A stretch of DNA of 35,547 nt from Epulopiscium sp. Nele67-Bin005 (GTDB taxonomy: Bacteria; Bacillota; Clostridia; Lachnospirales; Cellulosilyticaceae). The stretch is taken from NCBI GenBank assembly GCA_002007365.1, contig LNZR01000029.1, positions 1 through 35,547 of the forward strand, in the 5' to 3' direction. The notes beneath the pieces are model-generated. The model searched no databases. It was not told where the DNA came from and saw only the letters and a program-made list of their open reading frames with translations. Of the stretch, positions 8,818 to 19,354 are shown in pieces (the first letter of the stretch is position 1; every line of letters starts with the position of its first letter). The position numbers were made by a program, and so were the translations under genes.

Positions 8818-9135
8818 ATGGCAAGTCAAAAAATACGTATTACGTTAAAAGCTTATGATCATAAATTAATCGATCAAACAGCTGAGCAATTAGTAGGAAT
8901 TGCAAAGAAAACAGGTGCAAAAGTTAGTGGACCAATTCCACTTCCAACTAAAAAAGAAATTATCACAATTCTTCGTGCTGTTCATAAATACAAAGATTCT
9001 CGTGAGCAATTCGAGATGAGAACACACAAAAGACTTATTGATATTGATGCAACTCAAAAAACTGTAGATGCATTATTACGTTACGATTTACCAGCAGGTG
9101 TTGACATTAAGCTTGATGCTAAAGATGCAAAGTAA
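8818..9135 (+). CDS. rpsJ: 30S ribosomal protein S10
   Basis: This 105-residue S10 (family about 102) begins [17 protein letters not shown] and carries the conserved GPIPLPT segment and the RTHKRLIDI motif. It is an assembly protein of the 30S head and also serves as NusE in transcription antitermination. It is first in the long array. The SD AGGAGGGG is nine bases before the ATG, separated from it mostly by a T7 run, and lies just after a hairpin, so translation could be gated by leader structure. Confidence 0.98.
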   Translation: MASQKIRITLKAYDHKLIDQTAEQLVGIAKKTGAKVSGPIPLPTKKEIITILRAVHKYKDSREQFEMRTHKRLIDIDATQKTVDALLRYDLPAGVDIKLDAKDAK

Positions 9136-9215
9136 TTAATTATAGATGGTAAAACCGTATTACGATGATTATCCGATGTGGTAATCCGCTGTAAATACTA
9201 GGAGGTGTAAGGAAG

Positions 9216-9851
9216 ATGAAAAAAGCAATTATGGCTAAGAAAGTTGGTATGACTCAGATTTTTGATGAAAACGCTAACTTAATTCCAGTAACAGTTTTAG
9301 AAGCTGGACCATGTACTGTTGTTCAAAAGAAAACTATGGAAAATGATGGTTATGAAGCTATTCAAGTTGGATTTGTTGATGCAAAAGAAAAACAACTTAT
9401 TAAACCAGAAAAAGGACATTTTTCAAAAGCTGGTGTAACACCAAAGAAACATATCCAAGAATTTAGATTAGAGGATATTTCAACTTATGAAGTAGGAAAC
9501 GAAATCAAAGCTGACATTTTCAGTGCAGGAGAAAAAGTTGATGCTTCAGGAGTAACAAAAGGTAAAGGTTACACAAGTTCAATTAAAAAATATGGATATA
9601 GCAGAGGACCAATGGCTCACGGTTCTAAATACCATAGACACGCAGGTTCAATGGGTGCGGCAACAAATCCAGGACGTGTAATGAAAGGTAAAGGACTTCC
9701 ATCACAAATGGGGTGCGATAACGTAACTATCCAAAACCTTGAAGTTGTAAGAGTAGATGCTGAGAAGAATTTAATTCTTATTAAAGGTTGTGTACCAGGG
9801 CCTAAAGGTGCATTAATCACGTTAAAAAACAGCGTTAAAGTTTGGAACTAA
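9216..9851 (+). CDS. rplC: 50S ribosomal protein L3
   Basis: This 211-residue L3 has the N-terminal [19 protein letters not shown] motif and the central loop [21 protein letters not shown], which reaches toward the peptidyl transferase centre. It initiates 50S assembly. An 80-nt gap after rpsJ contains a weak ATTAC/GTAAT pairing (9159-9163 with 9181-9185). The SD AGGAGGTG (9200-9207) is eight bases before the ATG. Length and sequence are ordinary for a Firmicute. Confidence 0.98.
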   Translation: MKKAIMAKKVGMTQIFDENANLIPVTVLEAGPCTVVQKKTMENDGYEAIQVGFVDAKEKQLIKPEKGHFSKAGVTPKKHIQEFRLEDISTYEVGNEIKADIFSAGEKVDASGVTKGKGYTSSIKKYGYSRGPMAHGSKYHRHAGSMGAATNPGRVMKGKGLPSQMGCDNVTIQNLEVVRVDAEKNLILIKGCVPGPKGALITLKNSVKVWN

Positions 9852-9875
9852 TAGAAGAAAGGAGGAATAACAGCA

Positions 9876-10499
9876 ATGGCAAACGTAGCAGTATTAAACA
9901 TGAATGGACAAGAAGTAGGACAAATCGAATTAAGCGATGCTATTTTTGGAGTAGAAGTAAAAGGACACCTTATGCATTCAGCAGTAGTAGCACACCTTGC
10001 AAATAGAAGACAAGGAACTCAAAGTGCAAAAACACGTGCAGAAGTACGTGGGGGTGGAAGAAAACCATGGAGACAAAAGGGAACTGGTAGAGCAAGACAA
10101 GGTTCTATTCGTTCACCACAATGGACAGGTGGTGGAGTTGTTTTCGCACCAAAACCTAGAGATTATTCTATTAAATTAAATAGAAAAGAAAGACAAATGG
10201 CTCTTAAGTGTGCTTTAACAACAAAAGTAACTAACAAAAATATTATTGTATTAGATGAGTTAGTTTTACCAGAAATTAAAACTAAAGCTATGGTAAAGGT
10301 AGTAGATGCCTTAAACATAAAAAAAGCTTTAATTGTTACAGATGGTGATTCAAGCAGAAATATTATGTTATCATCAAACAATATTCAAGGAATTAAAACT
10401 TCAGCAGTTAATAACCTTAATACTTATGATGTATTAAAGTATGAAACTTTTGTAGTTACTAAAGAAGCATTAAGTAAAATTGAGGAGGTGTACGCATAA
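9876..10499 (+). CDS. rplD: 50S ribosomal protein L4
   Basis: This 207-residue L4 has the Arg/Gly-rich extended loop at about residues 45-95 ([19 protein letters not shown]) that lines the exit tunnel near L22. In enterobacteria L4 is the autogenous regulator of this operon; whether that holds here is open. Its stop TAA overlaps the ATG of rplW by one base, so the two are translationally coupled. The SD AAAGGAGG lies upstream. Confidence 0.98.
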   Translation: MANVAVLNMNGQEVGQIELSDAIFGVEVKGHLMHSAVVAHLANRRQGTQSAKTRAEVRGGGRKPWRQKGTGRARQGSIRSPQWTGGGVVFAPKPRDYSIKLNRKERQMALKCALTTKVTNKNIIVLDELVLPEIKTKAMVKVVDALNIKKALIVTDGDSSRNIMLSSNNIQGIKTSAVNNLNTYDVLKYETFVVTKEALSKIEEVYA

Positions 10500-10798
10500 T
10501 GGCGCAAATTAGATATTATGATGTTATTCAGAAACCAGTTATTACTGAAAAAAGTATGAATGACATGGCAGAAAAAAAATATACGTTCATAGTACACCCA
10601 ACTGCAACTAAAAATCAAATTAAAGAAGCGGTAGAAAAAATGTTTGAAGGTGTTGAAGTTGATAAAGTAAACACTATGAACTATGATGGTAAGATTAAAC
10701 GTCGTGGTAAAACACAGGGTAGAACTAGTAAATACAAAAAAGCAATCGTAAAACTTACTGAAGAAAGTAAAGAGATTGACTTTTTCCAAGGAATGTAG
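10499..10798 (+). CDS. rplW: 50S ribosomal protein L23
   Basis: This 99-residue L23 starts [15 protein letters not shown], the family signature, and has the [21 protein letters not shown] core. It sits at the tunnel exit and is the docking site for trigger factor and SRP. Its ATG overlaps the rplD stop (TAATG). The SD AGGAGGTG is inside the end of rplD. A 67-nt gap with a hairpin follows before rplB. Confidence 0.98.
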   Translation: MAQIRYYDVIQKPVITEKSMNDMAEKKYTFIVHPTATKNQIKEAVEKMFEGVEVDKVNTMNYDGKIKRRGKTQGRTSKYKKAIVKLTEESKEIDFFQGM

Positions 10799-10817
10799 TT
10801 AAATAAGAAAATATGAA

Positions 10818-10833
10818 ACACACGGTTGTGTGT
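10818..10833 (+). other. Hairpin between rplW and rplB
   Basis: ACACAC and GTGTGT form a perfect 6-bp stem closed by GGTT. No T-run follows, so it is not a terminator. It may be an mRNA processing or stability element in the 67-nt spacer. Confidence 0.55.
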
Positions 10834-10865
10834 AATGTGTAATAATTGAAAGGAGTGAAACAGCG

Positions 10866-11699
10866 ATGGGTATCAAAAAATTTAAACCTTATACCCCTTC
10901 TAGAAGACATATGACTTCTTCAACTTTTGAAGAAATCACAAAAACTACTCCTGAAAAATCTTTAGTAGTAACTTTAAAGAAAAGTTCAGGAAGAAATAAT
11001 CAAGGGAAAATCACTGTACGTCACCGTGGAGGCGGAGCTACAATTAAATATAGAATTATCGACTTTAAACGTAATAAAGACGGTGTTCCAGCAAATGTTG
11101 CAGCTATCGAGTATGACCCAAACAGAACAGCAAACATTGCATTACTTCACTATGTAGATGGTGAGAAGCGTTATATTTTAGCACCAGAAGGTCTAAAAGT
11201 AGGGCAAAAAGTAATGAGTGGAGAAACTGCTGAAATTAGAGTAGGAAATGCTCTTAAAATGAAAGATATGCCAGTTGGTTCTACAATTCATAATATCGAA
11301 ATGAAACCTGGAAAAGGTGGTCAATTAGTTCGTGCGGCAGGATTATCAGCACAACTTATGGCTAAAGAAGGAAAGTATGCAACAGTTAAACTTCCATCAG
11401 GTGAAATGAGATTATTACCAGTGGATTGTAAAGCTACTATTGGACAAGTTGGAAACTCTGACCACGCTAATATCACAATTGGTAAAGCAGGTCGTAAACG
11501 TCATATGGGTATCCGTCCAACAGTTCGTGGTTCTGTAATGAACCCTAACGATCACCCTCATGGTGGTGGGGAAGGTAGAAGTCCAATTGGTCGTCCTGAA
11601 CCTTGTACTCCTTGGGGTAAACCAGCTCTTGGATACAAAACTAGAAAGAAAAATAAGCATTCTAATAAATATATTGTAAGACCACGTAACAAGAAGTAA
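10866..11699 (+). CDS. rplB: 50S ribosomal protein L2
   Basis: This 277-residue L2 has the N-terminal [11 protein letters not shown], the RNA-binding core [15 protein letters not shown] and the C-terminal signature [19 protein letters not shown]. The last contains the conserved His implicated in peptidyl transfer and subunit association. Length is standard. The SD AAAGGAGTG precedes the ATG. It is followed after 28 bp by rpsS in the canonical S10-operon order. Confidence 0.99.
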   Translation: MGIKKFKPYTPSRRHMTSSTFEEITKTTPEKSLVVTLKKSSGRNNQGKITVRHRGGGATIKYRIIDFKRNKDGVPANVAAIEYDPNRTANIALLHYVDGEKRYILAPEGLKVGQKVMSGETAEIRVGNALKMKDMPVGSTIHNIEMKPGKGGQLVRAAGLSAQLMAKEGKYATVKLPSGEMRLLPVDCKATIGQVGNSDHANITIGKAGRKRHMGIRPTVRGSVMNPNDHPHGGGEGRSPIGRPEPCTPWGKPALGYKTRKKNKHSNKYIVRPRNKK

Positions 11700-11727
11700 T
11701 TAATTAGGCTGAAAGGAGGTACACTGA

Positions 11728-12015
11728 ATGGCTCGTTCGGTAAAAAAAGGACCATTTGCAGATGCACACTTGCTTAAAAAAATTGATGCAATGAATGCTG
11801 CAGATGAAAAGAAAGTAATTAAAAGTTGGTCACGTCGTTCAACGATTTTCCCATCAATGGTAGGGCATACAATTGCACTACACAATGGACAAAAGCACGT
11901 TCCAGTATTTATTACTGAGGATATGGTAGGTCATAAGTTAGGTGAGTTTGCTTTAACTAGAAACTATCGTGGACATGGTAAAGATGCAGAGAAAAAATCT
12001 AAAGTTAAGAGATAA
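11728..12015 (+). CDS. rpsS: 30S ribosomal protein S19
   Basis: This 95-residue S19 starts [18 protein letters not shown] and has the [19 protein letters not shown] signature. It forms a 30S-head complex with S13 near the decoding site and intersubunit bridge. The SD AAAGGAGGT is well spaced. Neighbours and length are canonical, with nothing unusual seen. Confidence 0.98.
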   Translation: MARSVKKGPFADAHLLKKIDAMNAADEKKVIKSWSRRSTIFPSMVGHTIALHNGQKHVPVFITEDMVGHKLGEFALTRNYRGHGKDAEKKSKVKR

Positions 12016-12043
12016 TTAGTTATTTACGAAAGGAGGTCTTAGC

Positions 12044-12430
12044 ATGGCAAAAGGACATAGATCCCAAATTAAGAGAGAGAGAAATGCTCAAAAAGATCCA
12101 AGACCAAGTGCAAAAGTAACATATGCACGTGTTTCGACTACTAAAGCGAAAATTGTTCTTGATCAGATTAAGGGTAAAGACGTTAGAACTGCTCTTGGTA
12201 TTTTAAATTATACACCAAGATATGCAGCTGATGTTATTGAGAAAGTTCTAAAATCTGCAATTGCAAATGCAGAACATAATAATGGAATGGATACTGAAAA
12301 GTTATATGTACAAGAAGCTTTTGCAACTCAAGGTCCAACATTAAAAAGAATTCGTCCACGTGCACAGGGGCGTGCGTTTAGAATTAACAAACAAACTAGT
12401 CACATTACTGTGATATTAAATGAAAGATAA
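12044..12430 (+). CDS. rplV: 50S ribosomal protein L22
   Basis: This 128-residue L22 has a basic N-terminal extension of about 18 residues before the family core ([20 protein letters not shown]). The C-terminal beta-hairpin [17 protein letters not shown] lines the exit tunnel opposite L4 and is a known macrolide contact region. The SD AAAGGAGGT lies upstream. Only 11 bp separate it from rpsC. Confidence 0.98.
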   Translation: MAKGHRSQIKRERNAQKDPRPSAKVTYARVSTTKAKIVLDQIKGKDVRTALGILNYTPRYAADVIEKVLKSAIANAEHNNGMDTEKLYVQEAFATQGPTLKRIRPRAQGRAFRINKQTSHITVILNER

Positions 12431-12441
12431 GGAGGTCAGCA

Positions 12442-13101
12442 ATGGGTCAAAAGGTAAACCCTCATGGGTTAAGAGTAGGAGTTATTAAAGACTGGGATGC
12501 TAAATGGTATGCAGACAAGAAAAATTTCGCTGATTATCTAGTAGAAGACCAAGCTATTAGAAAGTTTATCAAGAAAAAACTTTATAGTGCAGGAATTGAT
12601 AGAATTGAAATTGAAAGAACTGCAGAACGTGTAAAAGTTCATGTATCAACAGCTAAACCAGGTATTGTAATTGGTAAAGGTGGAGCATCTATCGAAGCAC
12701 TTCGTCATGAAGTTCAAGCTTTAACTGCTTCAAAAGTTTCAATTAATATCGTAGAAATCAAAAGACCAGAAGGAAATGCACAATTATCGGCAGAAAATGT
12801 AGCATTACAATTAGAAAACCGTGTGGCATTCCGTCGTGCAATGAAACAAGCTATGCAAAAAGCTATGAAAGCTGGAGCAAAAGGTATTAAAGTTTCATGT
12901 TCAGGAAGACTAGGTGGAGCTGAGATGGCAAGAACTGAGGCTTATTCAGAAGGTACTATTCCACTACAAACACTAAGAGCGGATATTGAGTATGGATTTG
13001 CAGAAGCAGATACTACTTATGGAAAAGTTGGTGTTAAAGTATGGATTTACAAAGGAGAAGTACTTCCACAAAAAACTAAAAAGGAAGGGAGTGACAACTA
13101 A
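12442..13101 (+). CDS. rpsC: 30S ribosomal protein S3
   Basis: This 219-residue S3 begins [18 protein letters not shown]. The KH type-2 RNA-binding domain has the [12 protein letters not shown] loop, and the C-terminal domain has [12 protein letters not shown]. It forms part of the mRNA entry channel and contributes helicase activity. The SD AAGGAGG overlaps the space after the rplV stop. Its stop overlaps the rplP start by one base. Confidence 0.99.
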   Translation: MGQKVNPHGLRVGVIKDWDAKWYADKKNFADYLVEDQAIRKFIKKKLYSAGIDRIEIERTAERVKVHVSTAKPGIVIGKGGASIEALRHEVQALTASKVSINIVEIKRPEGNAQLSAENVALQLENRVAFRRAMKQAMQKAMKAGAKGIKVSCSGRLGGAEMARTEAYSEGTIPLQTLRADIEYGFAEADTTYGKVGVKVWIYKGEVLPQKTKKEGSDN

Positions 13102-13541
13102 TGTTAATGCCAAAAAGAGTAAAACGACGCAGACAATTCCGTGGTCGTATGAAAGGTAAAGCTACAAGAGGAAATAAAATCACTTATGGTGAGTATGGAA
13201 TTGTAGCATTAGAACCAGGTTGGATTACATCAAATCAAATTGAATCAGCACGTATCGCTATGACACGTTATATCAAACGTGGTGGTAAAGTTTGGATCAA
13301 AATTTTCCCAGATAAACCAGTTACTGCAAAACCAGCAGAAACACGAATGGGTTCTGGTAAAGGGTCTCCAGAATATTGGGTTGCTGTAGTTAAACCAGGA
13401 AGAGTTATGTTTGAATTATCTGGAGTAGCAGAAGAAGTAGCAAGAGAGGCGTTAAGACTAGCTGTTCACAAGTTACCTGTGAAATGTAAAGTAATCTCTC
13501 GTGCAGAACAAGAAATGGCGGGTGATAGCAGTGAAAACTAA
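13101..13541 (+). CDS. rplP: 50S ribosomal protein L16
   Basis: This 146-residue L16 begins [19 protein letters not shown] and carries the [21 protein letters not shown] and [14 protein letters not shown] signatures. It organises the A-site region of 23S rRNA. The ATG overlaps the rpsC stop (TAATG), and the 3' end overlaps rpmC by 11 bp, so S3, L16 and L29 are translationally chained. Confidence 0.98.
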   Translation: MLMPKRVKRRRQFRGRMKGKATRGNKITYGEYGIVALEPGWITSNQIESARIAMTRYIKRGGKVWIKIFPDKPVTAKPAETRMGSGKGSPEYWVAVVKPGRVMFELSGVAEEVAREALRLAVHKLPVKCKVISRAEQEMAGDSSEN

Positions 13542-13734
13542 AGTATTTGTAACAGAATTAAGAGATAAAAGTACGCAAGACCTTCAAGTTGAATTGGTAA
13601 ATGCAAAAAAAGAACTCTTTAACTTAAGATTTCAAAATGCTACCAACCAATTAGATAATACGGCAAGAATTAAAGATGTAAGAAAAAATATTGCACGTAT
13701 TCAAACAATTATTACACAAAAGCAAGCAGTGTAA
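13531..13734 (+). CDS. rpmC: 50S ribosomal protein L29
   Basis: L29 is a two-helix protein at the tunnel exit beside L23. The GTG at 13531 is chosen because GGTGAT (13521-13526) is a correctly spaced SD and the family starts close to [11 protein letters not shown]. This gives 67 residues. An in-frame GTG at 13501 would add ten residues unlike the family. The conserved core is [10 protein letters not shown] and [17 protein letters not shown]. The start overlaps the end of rplP by 11 bp. Confidence 0.95.
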   Translation: MKTKVFVTELRDKSTQDLQVELVNAKKELFNLRFQNATNQLDNTARIKDVRKNIARIQTIITQKQAV

Positions 13735-13752
13735 TAGAGAGGAGGAACAGAC

Positions 13753-14019
13753 GTGGCAGAACAACAACAAAGAAATCTGCGTAAAACTTTAATAGGAATT
13801 GTAACTAGTGATAAAATGGACAAAACTATTACAGTAGCAGTAGTAAATAGTGTAAAACACCCTCTTTATGGTAAAATCATGAAAAGAACTTATAAGCTTC
13901 ATGCTCATGATGAAAATAACGAGTGTCAAGTTGGTGACCGTGTAAAAGTAATGGAAACTAGACCATTATCTAAATTAAAGCGTTTCAGACTTGTAGAAAT
14001 AGTTGAAAAAGCTAAGTAA
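13753..14019 (+). CDS. rpsQ: 30S ribosomal protein S17
   Basis: This 88-residue S17 begins with GTG and has the OB-fold signature [19 protein letters not shown], with [21 protein letters not shown] further on. It is a primary 16S rRNA binder. The SD GAGGAGG lies upstream, and 18 bp separate it from rpmC. Ordinary for the family. Confidence 0.98.
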   Translation: MAEQQQRNLRKTLIGIVTSDKMDKTITVAVVNSVKHPLYGKIMKRTYKLHAHDENNECQVGDRVKVMETRPLSKLKRFRLVEIVEKAK

Positions 14020-14049
14020 TTAATTAATCTTGAAAGGAGGGAACTTCTC

Positions 14050-14418
14050 ATGATTCAACAAGAAAGTAGATTAAGAGTAGCTGATAACACTGGGGCTAAA
14101 GAAATTTTATGTATCCGTGTTTTAGGTGGCTCAACAAGAAGATACGCTGGTGTAGGTGATGTAATCGTTGCAACGGTTAAACAAGCAACACCAGGAGGCG
14201 TTGTAAAAAAAGGTGAAGTAGTAAAAGCAGTAGTTGTACGTACTAAAAAAGAAATAAGAAGAGCTGATGGGTCTTATATTAGATTTGATGAAAACGCAGC
14301 AGTTATTATCAAAGAAGATAAAAACCCAAGAGGAACTCGTATATTTGGACCTGTAGCAAGAGAATTAAGAGAGAAAAGATACACAAAAATCTTATCACTT
14401 GCACCAGAAGTTCTATAA
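14050..14418 (+). CDS. rplN: 50S ribosomal protein L14
   Basis: This 122-residue L14, the family's standard length, begins [20 protein letters not shown] and ends with the conserved [16 protein letters not shown] segment. It forms intersubunit bridges and is the docking site for the silencing factor RsfS. The SD AAAGGAGGG lies upstream, and rplX follows after 12 bp. Confidence 0.99.
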   Translation: MIQQESRLRVADNTGAKEILCIRVLGGSTRRYAGVGDVIVATVKQATPGGVVKKGEVVKAVVVRTKKEIRRADGSYIRFDENAAVIIKEDKNPRGTRIFGPVARELREKRYTKILSLAPEVL

Positions 14419-14430
14419 GGAGGTGTGAAC

Positions 14431-14742
14431 ATGAAAACTAAGTTAAAAAAAGGCGATAACGTAATCGTAATGACTGGTAAATGTAAAGGTGAACAAGGTA
14501 AAGTTACTTTTATTGACCGTAAAAAAGGACGTGTACTTGTTGATGGAATTAACATGATTACTAAACACCAAAAACCAAATGCAATGGGGCAAGGTGGGTT
14601 AATCGAAAAAGAAGCGCCTCTACACATTTCAAATGTAATGTATTCACACGAAGGTAAACCAGTACGTTTAGGTGTTGATATACAAGATGGGCAAAAAGTG
14701 CGTGTAGCTATCGTTAATGGTGAGCGTAAAGCAATAAAATAA
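14431..14742 (+). CDS. rplX: 50S ribosomal protein L24
   Basis: L24 is an assembly initiator with a KOW motif (KKGDNVIVMTGKCKGEQGKV). The ATG at 14431 is chosen because AAGGAGGTG at 14417-14425 is its SD; the in-frame GTG at 14425 lies within that SD. This gives 103 residues, the usual length. The conserved NMITKHQKPN segment is visible. Confidence 0.97.
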   Translation: MKTKLKKGDNVIVMTGKCKGEQGKVTFIDRKKGRVLVDGINMITKHQKPNAMGQGGLIEKEAPLHISNVMYSHEGKPVRLGVDIQDGQKVRVAIVNGERKAIK

Positions 14743-14766
14743 TTTGCGAAAGGAGGAAATTAAACT

Positions 14767-15306
14767 GTGAGTAGATTAAAAGAAACATATGTAAATCAAA
14801 TTAGTGATACAATGATGGAGAAATTTGGATATAAAAATAAATTACAAGTTCCTAAAATTGATAAGATTGTAATTAACATGGGTGTTGGTGAAGCTAAAGA
14901 TAATGTTAAGGTATTGGAGCATGCTACAAGAGATATGGAGATTATTTCTGGGCAAAAACCAGTTATTACTAGAGCTAAAAAATCTATAGCTGCATTCAAA
15001 TTACGTGAAGGAATGCCTATCGGGTGTAAAGTTACACTTCGTGGGGAAAAAATGTACGAATTTCTTGATCGTTTAGTAAACGTTGCTTTACCACGTGTAC
15101 GTGACTTTAGAGGAGTTAGTTCAACGTCATTTGATGGTCGTGGAAACTATGCACTAGGTATTAAAGAGCAACTTATTTTTCCTGAAATCGAATATGATAA
15201 AATCGATAAAGTTAGGGGTATGGATATCATTATTGTAACTACAGCTGAAACTGATGAAGAATCACGTGAGCTTTTAGTTCAATTTGGTATGCCTTTCCAA
15301 AAATAA
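14767..15306 (+). CDS. rplE: 50S ribosomal protein L5
   Basis: This 179-residue L5 starts at GTG with the SD AAAGGAGG upstream. Signatures are [38 protein letters not shown] and [18 protein letters not shown]. It carries 5S rRNA together with L18 and contacts the P-site tRNA. Length and neighbours are canonical. Confidence 0.99.
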   Translation: MSRLKETYVNQISDTMMEKFGYKNKLQVPKIDKIVINMGVGEAKDNVKVLEHATRDMEIISGQKPVITRAKKSIAAFKLREGMPIGCKVTLRGEKMYEFLDRLVNVALPRVRDFRGVSSTSFDGRGNYALGIKEQLIFPEIEYDKIDKVRGMDIIIVTTAETDEESRELLVQFGMPFQK

Positions 15307-15317
15307 GGAGGGTTATA

Positions 15318-15503
15318 ATGGCAAAAAAATCTATGAAAGTTAAGCAACAAAGACCTGCTAAATTTTCAACTCAAGCATATACAAGATGTCGCCTTTGTGG
15401 ACGTCCACATGCTTACATTAGAAAATTTGGCGTTTGTCGTGTTTGCTTTAGAGAACTAGCATATAAAGGACAAATTCCAGGAGTTAAAAAAGCAAGCTGG
15501 TAA
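15318..15503 (+). CDS. rpsN: 30S ribosomal protein S14, zinc (C+) type
   Basis: This 61-residue short S14 (type Z) has the zinc ribbon intact: Cys24, Cys27, Cys40 and Cys43. It is the zinc-dependent paralogue; a zinc-free S14, if any, is not in this window. It sits in its standard place between rplE and rpsH with an 11-bp gap and the SD AAGGAGGG. Confidence 0.98.
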   Translation: MAKKSMKVKQQRPAKFSTQAYTRCRLCGRPHAYIRKFGVCRVCFRELAYKGQIPGVKKASW

Positions 15504-15524
15504 TCCCAGAAAGGAGGTAATGAA

Positions 15525-15926
15525 ATGACAATGAGTGATCCAATTGCAGATATGCTGACTAGAATCAGAAATGCAAATTCTGCAAAACATGATGTAGTAG
15601 AGATACCTTCATCAAAAATGAAAAAAGCAATTTCACAAATTCTTTTAGACGAAGGTTATATTAAAGGATATGAAATCGTTCAAGACGGAATTAAAGAAAA
15701 TATCCGTATGACGTTAAAATATGGTAAAAATAAAAACGAGAAAGTTATCTCGGGTATTAAGAAAATTTCTAAGCCAGGGTTACGTGTATATGCTGATACA
15801 GATAACTTACCTAAAGTATTAGGAGGTCTTGGAACAGCAATTATTTCTACAAATAAAGGTGTTATCACTGATAAAGTTGCAAGAAAAGAAAACGTAGGTG
15901 GAGAAGTTATTGCGTTTATTTGGTAA
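15525..15926 (+). CDS. rpsH: 30S ribosomal protein S8
   Basis: This 133-residue S8 begins [18 protein letters not shown] and ends with the conserved GGEVIAFIW. It binds helix 21 of 16S rRNA and in enterobacteria represses the spc operon. The SD AAGGAGGT (15511-15518) fits the ATG at 15525. The out-of-frame ATG at 15520 is ignored. Confidence 0.98.
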   Translation: MTMSDPIADMLTRIRNANSAKHDVVEIPSSKMKKAISQILLDEGYIKGYEIVQDGIKENIRMTLKYGKNKNEKVISGIKKISKPGLRVYADTDNLPKVLGGLGTAIISTNKGVITDKVARKENVGGEVIAFIW

Positions 15927-15955
15927 TAGCTAAAAAAGTTTAAGGAGGTGCGACC

Positions 15956-16495
15956 ATGTCACGTATTGGTAGACTACCAATCGACGTTCCGGCAGGAGCT
16001 ACTATTACTTTAGAAGATAATAATCAAGTAATAGTTAAGGGCCCAAAAGGAACATTAACAAAAACATTTGACAATGCAATGACAATTAGCATTGAAGGAA
16101 ATCAAGTGTCAGTAACAAGACCAAATGATTTAAAAAGAAATAGATCACTTCATGGATTAACAAGAACACTTATTGCGAATATGTTAACAGGTGTTACAAC
16201 TGGCTATACGAAAGAGCTAGAAATTAATGGAGTTGGATATAGAGCACAAAAACAAGGTAATAAATTAATTCTTTCATTAGGTTATTCACACCCTGTTGAG
16301 ATGGAAGATCCAGAAGGTATCAAAACAACTGTAGAAGGTAATAAAATTGTTGTTGCTGGTATCAGTAAAGAAGATGTGGGTCAATTTGCAGCTGAAATTC
16401 GTTTCAAACGTCCACCAGAGCCTTATAAAGGTAAAGGTATTAAATACGTTGATGAAGTTATCAGACGTAAAGAAGGTAAAACAGGTAAAAAATAA
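15956..16495 (+). CDS. rplF: 50S ribosomal protein L6
   Basis: This 179-residue L6 has two repeated domains: N-terminal [16 protein letters not shown] and C-terminal [18 protein letters not shown], the family signature. It lies near the sarcin-ricin loop and factor-binding site. The SD AAGGAGGTG lies upstream. Length is standard. Confidence 0.99.
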   Translation: MSRIGRLPIDVPAGATITLEDNNQVIVKGPKGTLTKTFDNAMTISIEGNQVSVTRPNDLKRNRSLHGLTRTLIANMLTGVTTGYTKELEINGVGYRAQKQGNKLILSLGYSHPVEMEDPEGIKTTVEGNKIVVAGISKEDVGQFAAEIRFKRPPEPYKGKGIKYVDEVIRRKEGKTGKK

Positions 16496-16515
16496 TCAGT
16501 AAAGGAGTGAATTAA

Positions 16516-16878
16516 ATGATACGCAAAGAATCACGTACTAGTATCCGTGTTAAGAAACATAAGAAAATTCGTAATAAAATCCACGGAACAGCAGAGAAGC
16601 CAAGACTATCTGTATTTAGAAGTGAAAAACATATCTATGCTCAGGTTATAGATGATGTTCAAGGTGTAACTTTAGCGTCAGCATCTTCAATGGCGAAAGA
16701 TTTTGCACAAGAAACTGGTTCAAATATTGAAGCAGCTAAACTTGTTGGTAAAGCAGTAGCAGAAGCAGCAGTAGCTAAAGGGATTAAAGAAGTAGTATTT
16801 GACCGTGGTGGATTTGTTTACCATGGTAGAGTAGCAGCATTAGCTGATGCAGCTCGTGAAGCTGGATTACAATTCTAA
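16516..16878 (+). CDS. rplR: 50S ribosomal protein L18
   Basis: This 120-residue L18 has the motifs [20 protein letters not shown] and [21 protein letters not shown]. It binds 5S rRNA with L5. It follows rplF by 20 bp with the SD AAAGGAGTG and precedes rpsE in the canonical spc order. Confidence 0.98.
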   Translation: MIRKESRTSIRVKKHKKIRNKIHGTAEKPRLSVFRSEKHIYAQVIDDVQGVTLASASSMAKDFAQETGSNIEAAKLVGKAVAEAAVAKGIKEVVFDRGGFVYHGRVAALADAAREAGLQF

Positions 16879-16895
16879 TAAAGGAGGGACCGTCG

Positions 16896-17408
16896 GTGTC
16901 AAGAAGACAGTTAATCGATTATAAATCTTTAGATTTAAACGAAAAAGTTGTTACAATTAAACGTGTAACCAAAGTAGTTAAAGGTGGTCGTACATTCCGA
17001 TTCTCTGCTTTAGTAGTAGTTGGAGATGGAAATGGTCACGTAGGTGTTGGATTAGGTAAAGCAATGGAAATTCCAGATGCAATTAAAAAAGGAATTGAAG
17101 ATGCTAAGAAAAATTTAATCTATGTTGAAAGAAACGAAGCAGATAGTATTTACCACCCATTTGTTGGTGATTTTGGAGGAGCTAGTGTTCTTCTAAAACC
17201 AGCTAAAGAGGGGACAGGAGTTATTGCAGGAGGTCCAGCTCGTGCTGTACTTGAGCTTGCAGGTATCCGTAATATCAGAACTAAATCATTAGGTTCTAAT
17301 AATAAAAAGAATGTTGTTCACGCTACTATTGAAGGGCTTGCAGCATTAAAAACGCCAACGGAAGTGGCAAAACTTCGTGGAAAATCTGTAGAAGAGATTC
17401 TTGGTTAG
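16896..17408 (+). CDS. rpsE: 30S ribosomal protein S5
   Basis: This 170-residue S5 starts at GTG (SD AAAGGAGGG). It has the N-terminal dsRNA-binding-like region with [20 protein letters not shown] and the C-terminal PAREGTG-like patch [19 protein letters not shown]. It forms part of the mRNA entry site and affects decoding fidelity. Confidence 0.98.
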   Translation: MSRRQLIDYKSLDLNEKVVTIKRVTKVVKGGRTFRFSALVVVGDGNGHVGVGLGKAMEIPDAIKKGIEDAKKNLIYVERNEADSIYHPFVGDFGGASVLLKPAKEGTGVIAGGPARAVLELAGIRNIRTKSLGSNNKKNVVHATIEGLAALKTPTEVAKLRGKSVEEILG

Positions 17409-17420
17409 GAGGAAGTTTAG

Positions 17421-17606
17421 ATGGCGAAAATTAAAGTTACTTTAGTAAAATCTACTATAGGTGCAATTCCAAAGCATAGAAAAACAGTTGAAGCGTTAGG
17501 ACTAAGAAAAATTAATAGTACAAACATTCATGAAGATAATGCTGCAATTAGAGGAATGGTACAACAAGTTAGACATTTAGTAAAAGTAGAAGAAGTTACT
17601 GCTTAA
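17421..17606 (+). CDS. rpmD: 50S ribosomal protein L30
   Basis: This 61-residue short bacterial L30 begins [27 protein letters not shown], the family signature. It is a small globular 50S protein, placed as usual between S5 and L15. The SD AGGAGG lies in the 12-bp gap. Confidence 0.97.
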   Translation: MAKIKVTLVKSTIGAIPKHRKTVEALGLRKINSTNIHEDNAAIRGMVQQVRHLVKVEEVTA

Positions 17607-17639
17607 TAAAAAAATAATAGACTAGGAGGAGGTGCCGAT

Positions 17640-18080
17640 ATGAATTTAAGTCAATTAAAACCAGCAGAAGGTTCAAAACGTAAAGCTTTCCGTGTAGGTA
17701 GAGGTCATGGTTCTGGAAATGGAAAATTTGCAGGTAGAGGACGTGATGGACAAAATTCAAGAAGTGGTGGTGGAGTTAGACCAGGTTTTGAAGGGGGTCA
17801 AATGCCTCTTTATAGAAGAATTCCAAAACGTGGATTTACTAACAGAAACAGCCTAGATATAGTAGGGATTAATGTGGACTTACTAAATCGTTTTGAAGAT
17901 GGAGCTGATGTTACTGTTGATACTATAATTGAAGCTGGTATCGTTAAAAATCCAAGAGATGGAGTTAAAATTCTTGGAAAAGGCGAATTAACTAAAAAGT
18001 TAAACGTAAAAGCAAATGCATTTAGTGCAGGAGCGATACAAAAAATTGAAGCTATGGGTGGAAAAGCAGAGGTGATGTAG
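17640..18080 (+). CDS. rplO: 50S ribosomal protein L15
   Basis: This 146-residue L15 has a Gly/Arg-rich N-terminal tail ([22 protein letters not shown]) that threads into 23S rRNA, then [18 protein letters not shown] and a globular C-terminus. It is a late 50S assembly protein. Its stop TAG abuts the GTG start of secY with no gap. Confidence 0.98.
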   Translation: MNLSQLKPAEGSKRKAFRVGRGHGSGNGKFAGRGRDGQNSRSGGGVRPGFEGGQMPLYRRIPKRGFTNRNSLDIVGINVDLLNRFEDGADVTVDTIIEAGIVKNPRDGVKILGKGELTKKLNVKANAFSAGAIQKIEAMGGKAEVM

Positions 18081-19337
18081 GTGTTTAAAACTCTTAGAAA
18101 CGCATGGAGTATGCCAGAGTTACGTAGTAAGTTGATTTATACTTTCTGGATGATGGCTTTCATAAGAATTGGAGCACACATACCAGCACCTGGGATTAAC
18201 CCAGATGCTATTTCACAAATGATGAGTTCTGGAAGTAATAGTTTATTAGATTTAATGAATGTTATGACTGGGGGGGCCTTTAGTACAATGGCAATCTTTG
18301 CTTTTGGGGTAGGGCCTTATATCACCTCATCAATCATTATTCAACTTCTTACTATAGCAATAACAAGGCTTGAAGAACTTTCAAAAGAGGGTGAGGATGG
18401 TAAGAAGCGAATTAGTAAATATACCAGATATTTAACATTAGCAATTGCTTTACTGCAAGGTGGGGCAACTACATTGATGTTATATAATGCAGAGATATTA
18501 ATTGAACAATCATCTGGCGTATTTGCATTAACATTAATCTCATTTGTTTCAGGATCAATGTTAGTTATGTGGATTGGAGAACAAATTACAGAAAAAGGTG
18601 TAGGAAATGGAACATCTCTTATCATCTTTATAAATATTGTTGCTTCATTACCACAAACAATGATGGGGATATTGGCTTATGGAGATTATTTAAAAGCAGG
18701 ATTATTAATATTAGCGCTTATTGTAATGATAGGATTTGCAGTATTGATGTCATTAGGCGAAAGAAGAATTGCAGTACAATATGCAAAAAGAATGTCAGGT
18801 CGTAAGGTATATGGAGGGCAAACTCAGCATATACCAATAAAGGTTAATTTAGCTGGAGTACTACCTGTTATCTTTTCGATGTCACTTATTCAGTTTCCGG
18901 AGATTGTTACAAGCTTATTTGTAAGAAATCCTAGTGAAGGGTGGCTAACTGTAATTGAAAATTTGAGATGGACTACGCCAATTGGTGGAACTATTTATTT
19001 AGTACTAATATTTGCGTTTGCCTTTTTCTATTCGACTATTGCATTTAATCCAATGGATATAGCAGCAAACATGAAGAAAAGTGGAGGATTTATACCTGGA
19101 ATTAGACCTGGAAAACCAACATCAGATTATTTAGCAAAAATAGCAACACATATCACATTAACTGGAGCTATCTTTTTAGCTATATTAGCTATAACTCCAT
19201 TACTTTTTACTGCTATCTTTGATATGCAAGTGGCGTTTGCAGGAACATCACTCCTAATCGTAGTTGGTGTAGCATTAGAAACTGTAAAGCAATTAGAATC
19301 ACAAATGTTAATGCGTCAATATAAAGGATTTCTATAA
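18081..19337 (+). CDS. secY: Preprotein translocase subunit SecY
   Basis: This 418-residue SecY (family about 420-440) has ten predicted transmembrane helices. It shows the IPAPGINPDAI start, the plug region after helix 1, ITEKGVGNGTSLIIF, and the cytoplasmic loop FNPMDIAANMKKSGGFIPGIRPGKPT that docks SecA and the ribosome. It starts at GTG immediately after the rplO stop, so it is translationally coupled. It forms the membrane protein-conducting channel with SecE and SecG. Confidence 0.98.
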   Translation: MFKTLRNAWSMPELRSKLIYTFWMMAFIRIGAHIPAPGINPDAISQMMSSGSNSLLDLMNVMTGGAFSTMAIFAFGVGPYITSSIIIQLLTIAITRLEELSKEGEDGKKRISKYTRYLTLAIALLQGGATTLMLYNAEILIEQSSGVFALTLISFVSGSMLVMWIGEQITEKGVGNGTSLIIFINIVASLPQTMMGILAYGDYLKAGLLILALIVMIGFAVLMSLGERRIAVQYAKRMSGRKVYGGQTQHIPIKVNLAGVLPVIFSMSLIQFPEIVTSLFVRNPSEGWLTVIENLRWTTPIGGTIYLVLIFAFAFFYSTIAFNPMDIAANMKKSGGFIPGIRPGKPTSDYLAKIATHITLTGAIFLAILAITPLLFTAIFDMQVAFAGTSLLIVVGVALETVKQLESQMLMRQYKGFL

Positions 19338-19354
19338 AAGGGGAACCATAAATT

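Noticed and set aside
10424-10789. Minus-strand 121-codon frame opposite rplW
   Set aside because: It is Phe/Ser-rich antisense of a Lys-rich ribosomal gene, with no SD or family match.
13501-13530. Upstream GTG start for rpmC
   Set aside because: It adds residues unlike the L29 family and has no SD; GTG 13531 has a good one.
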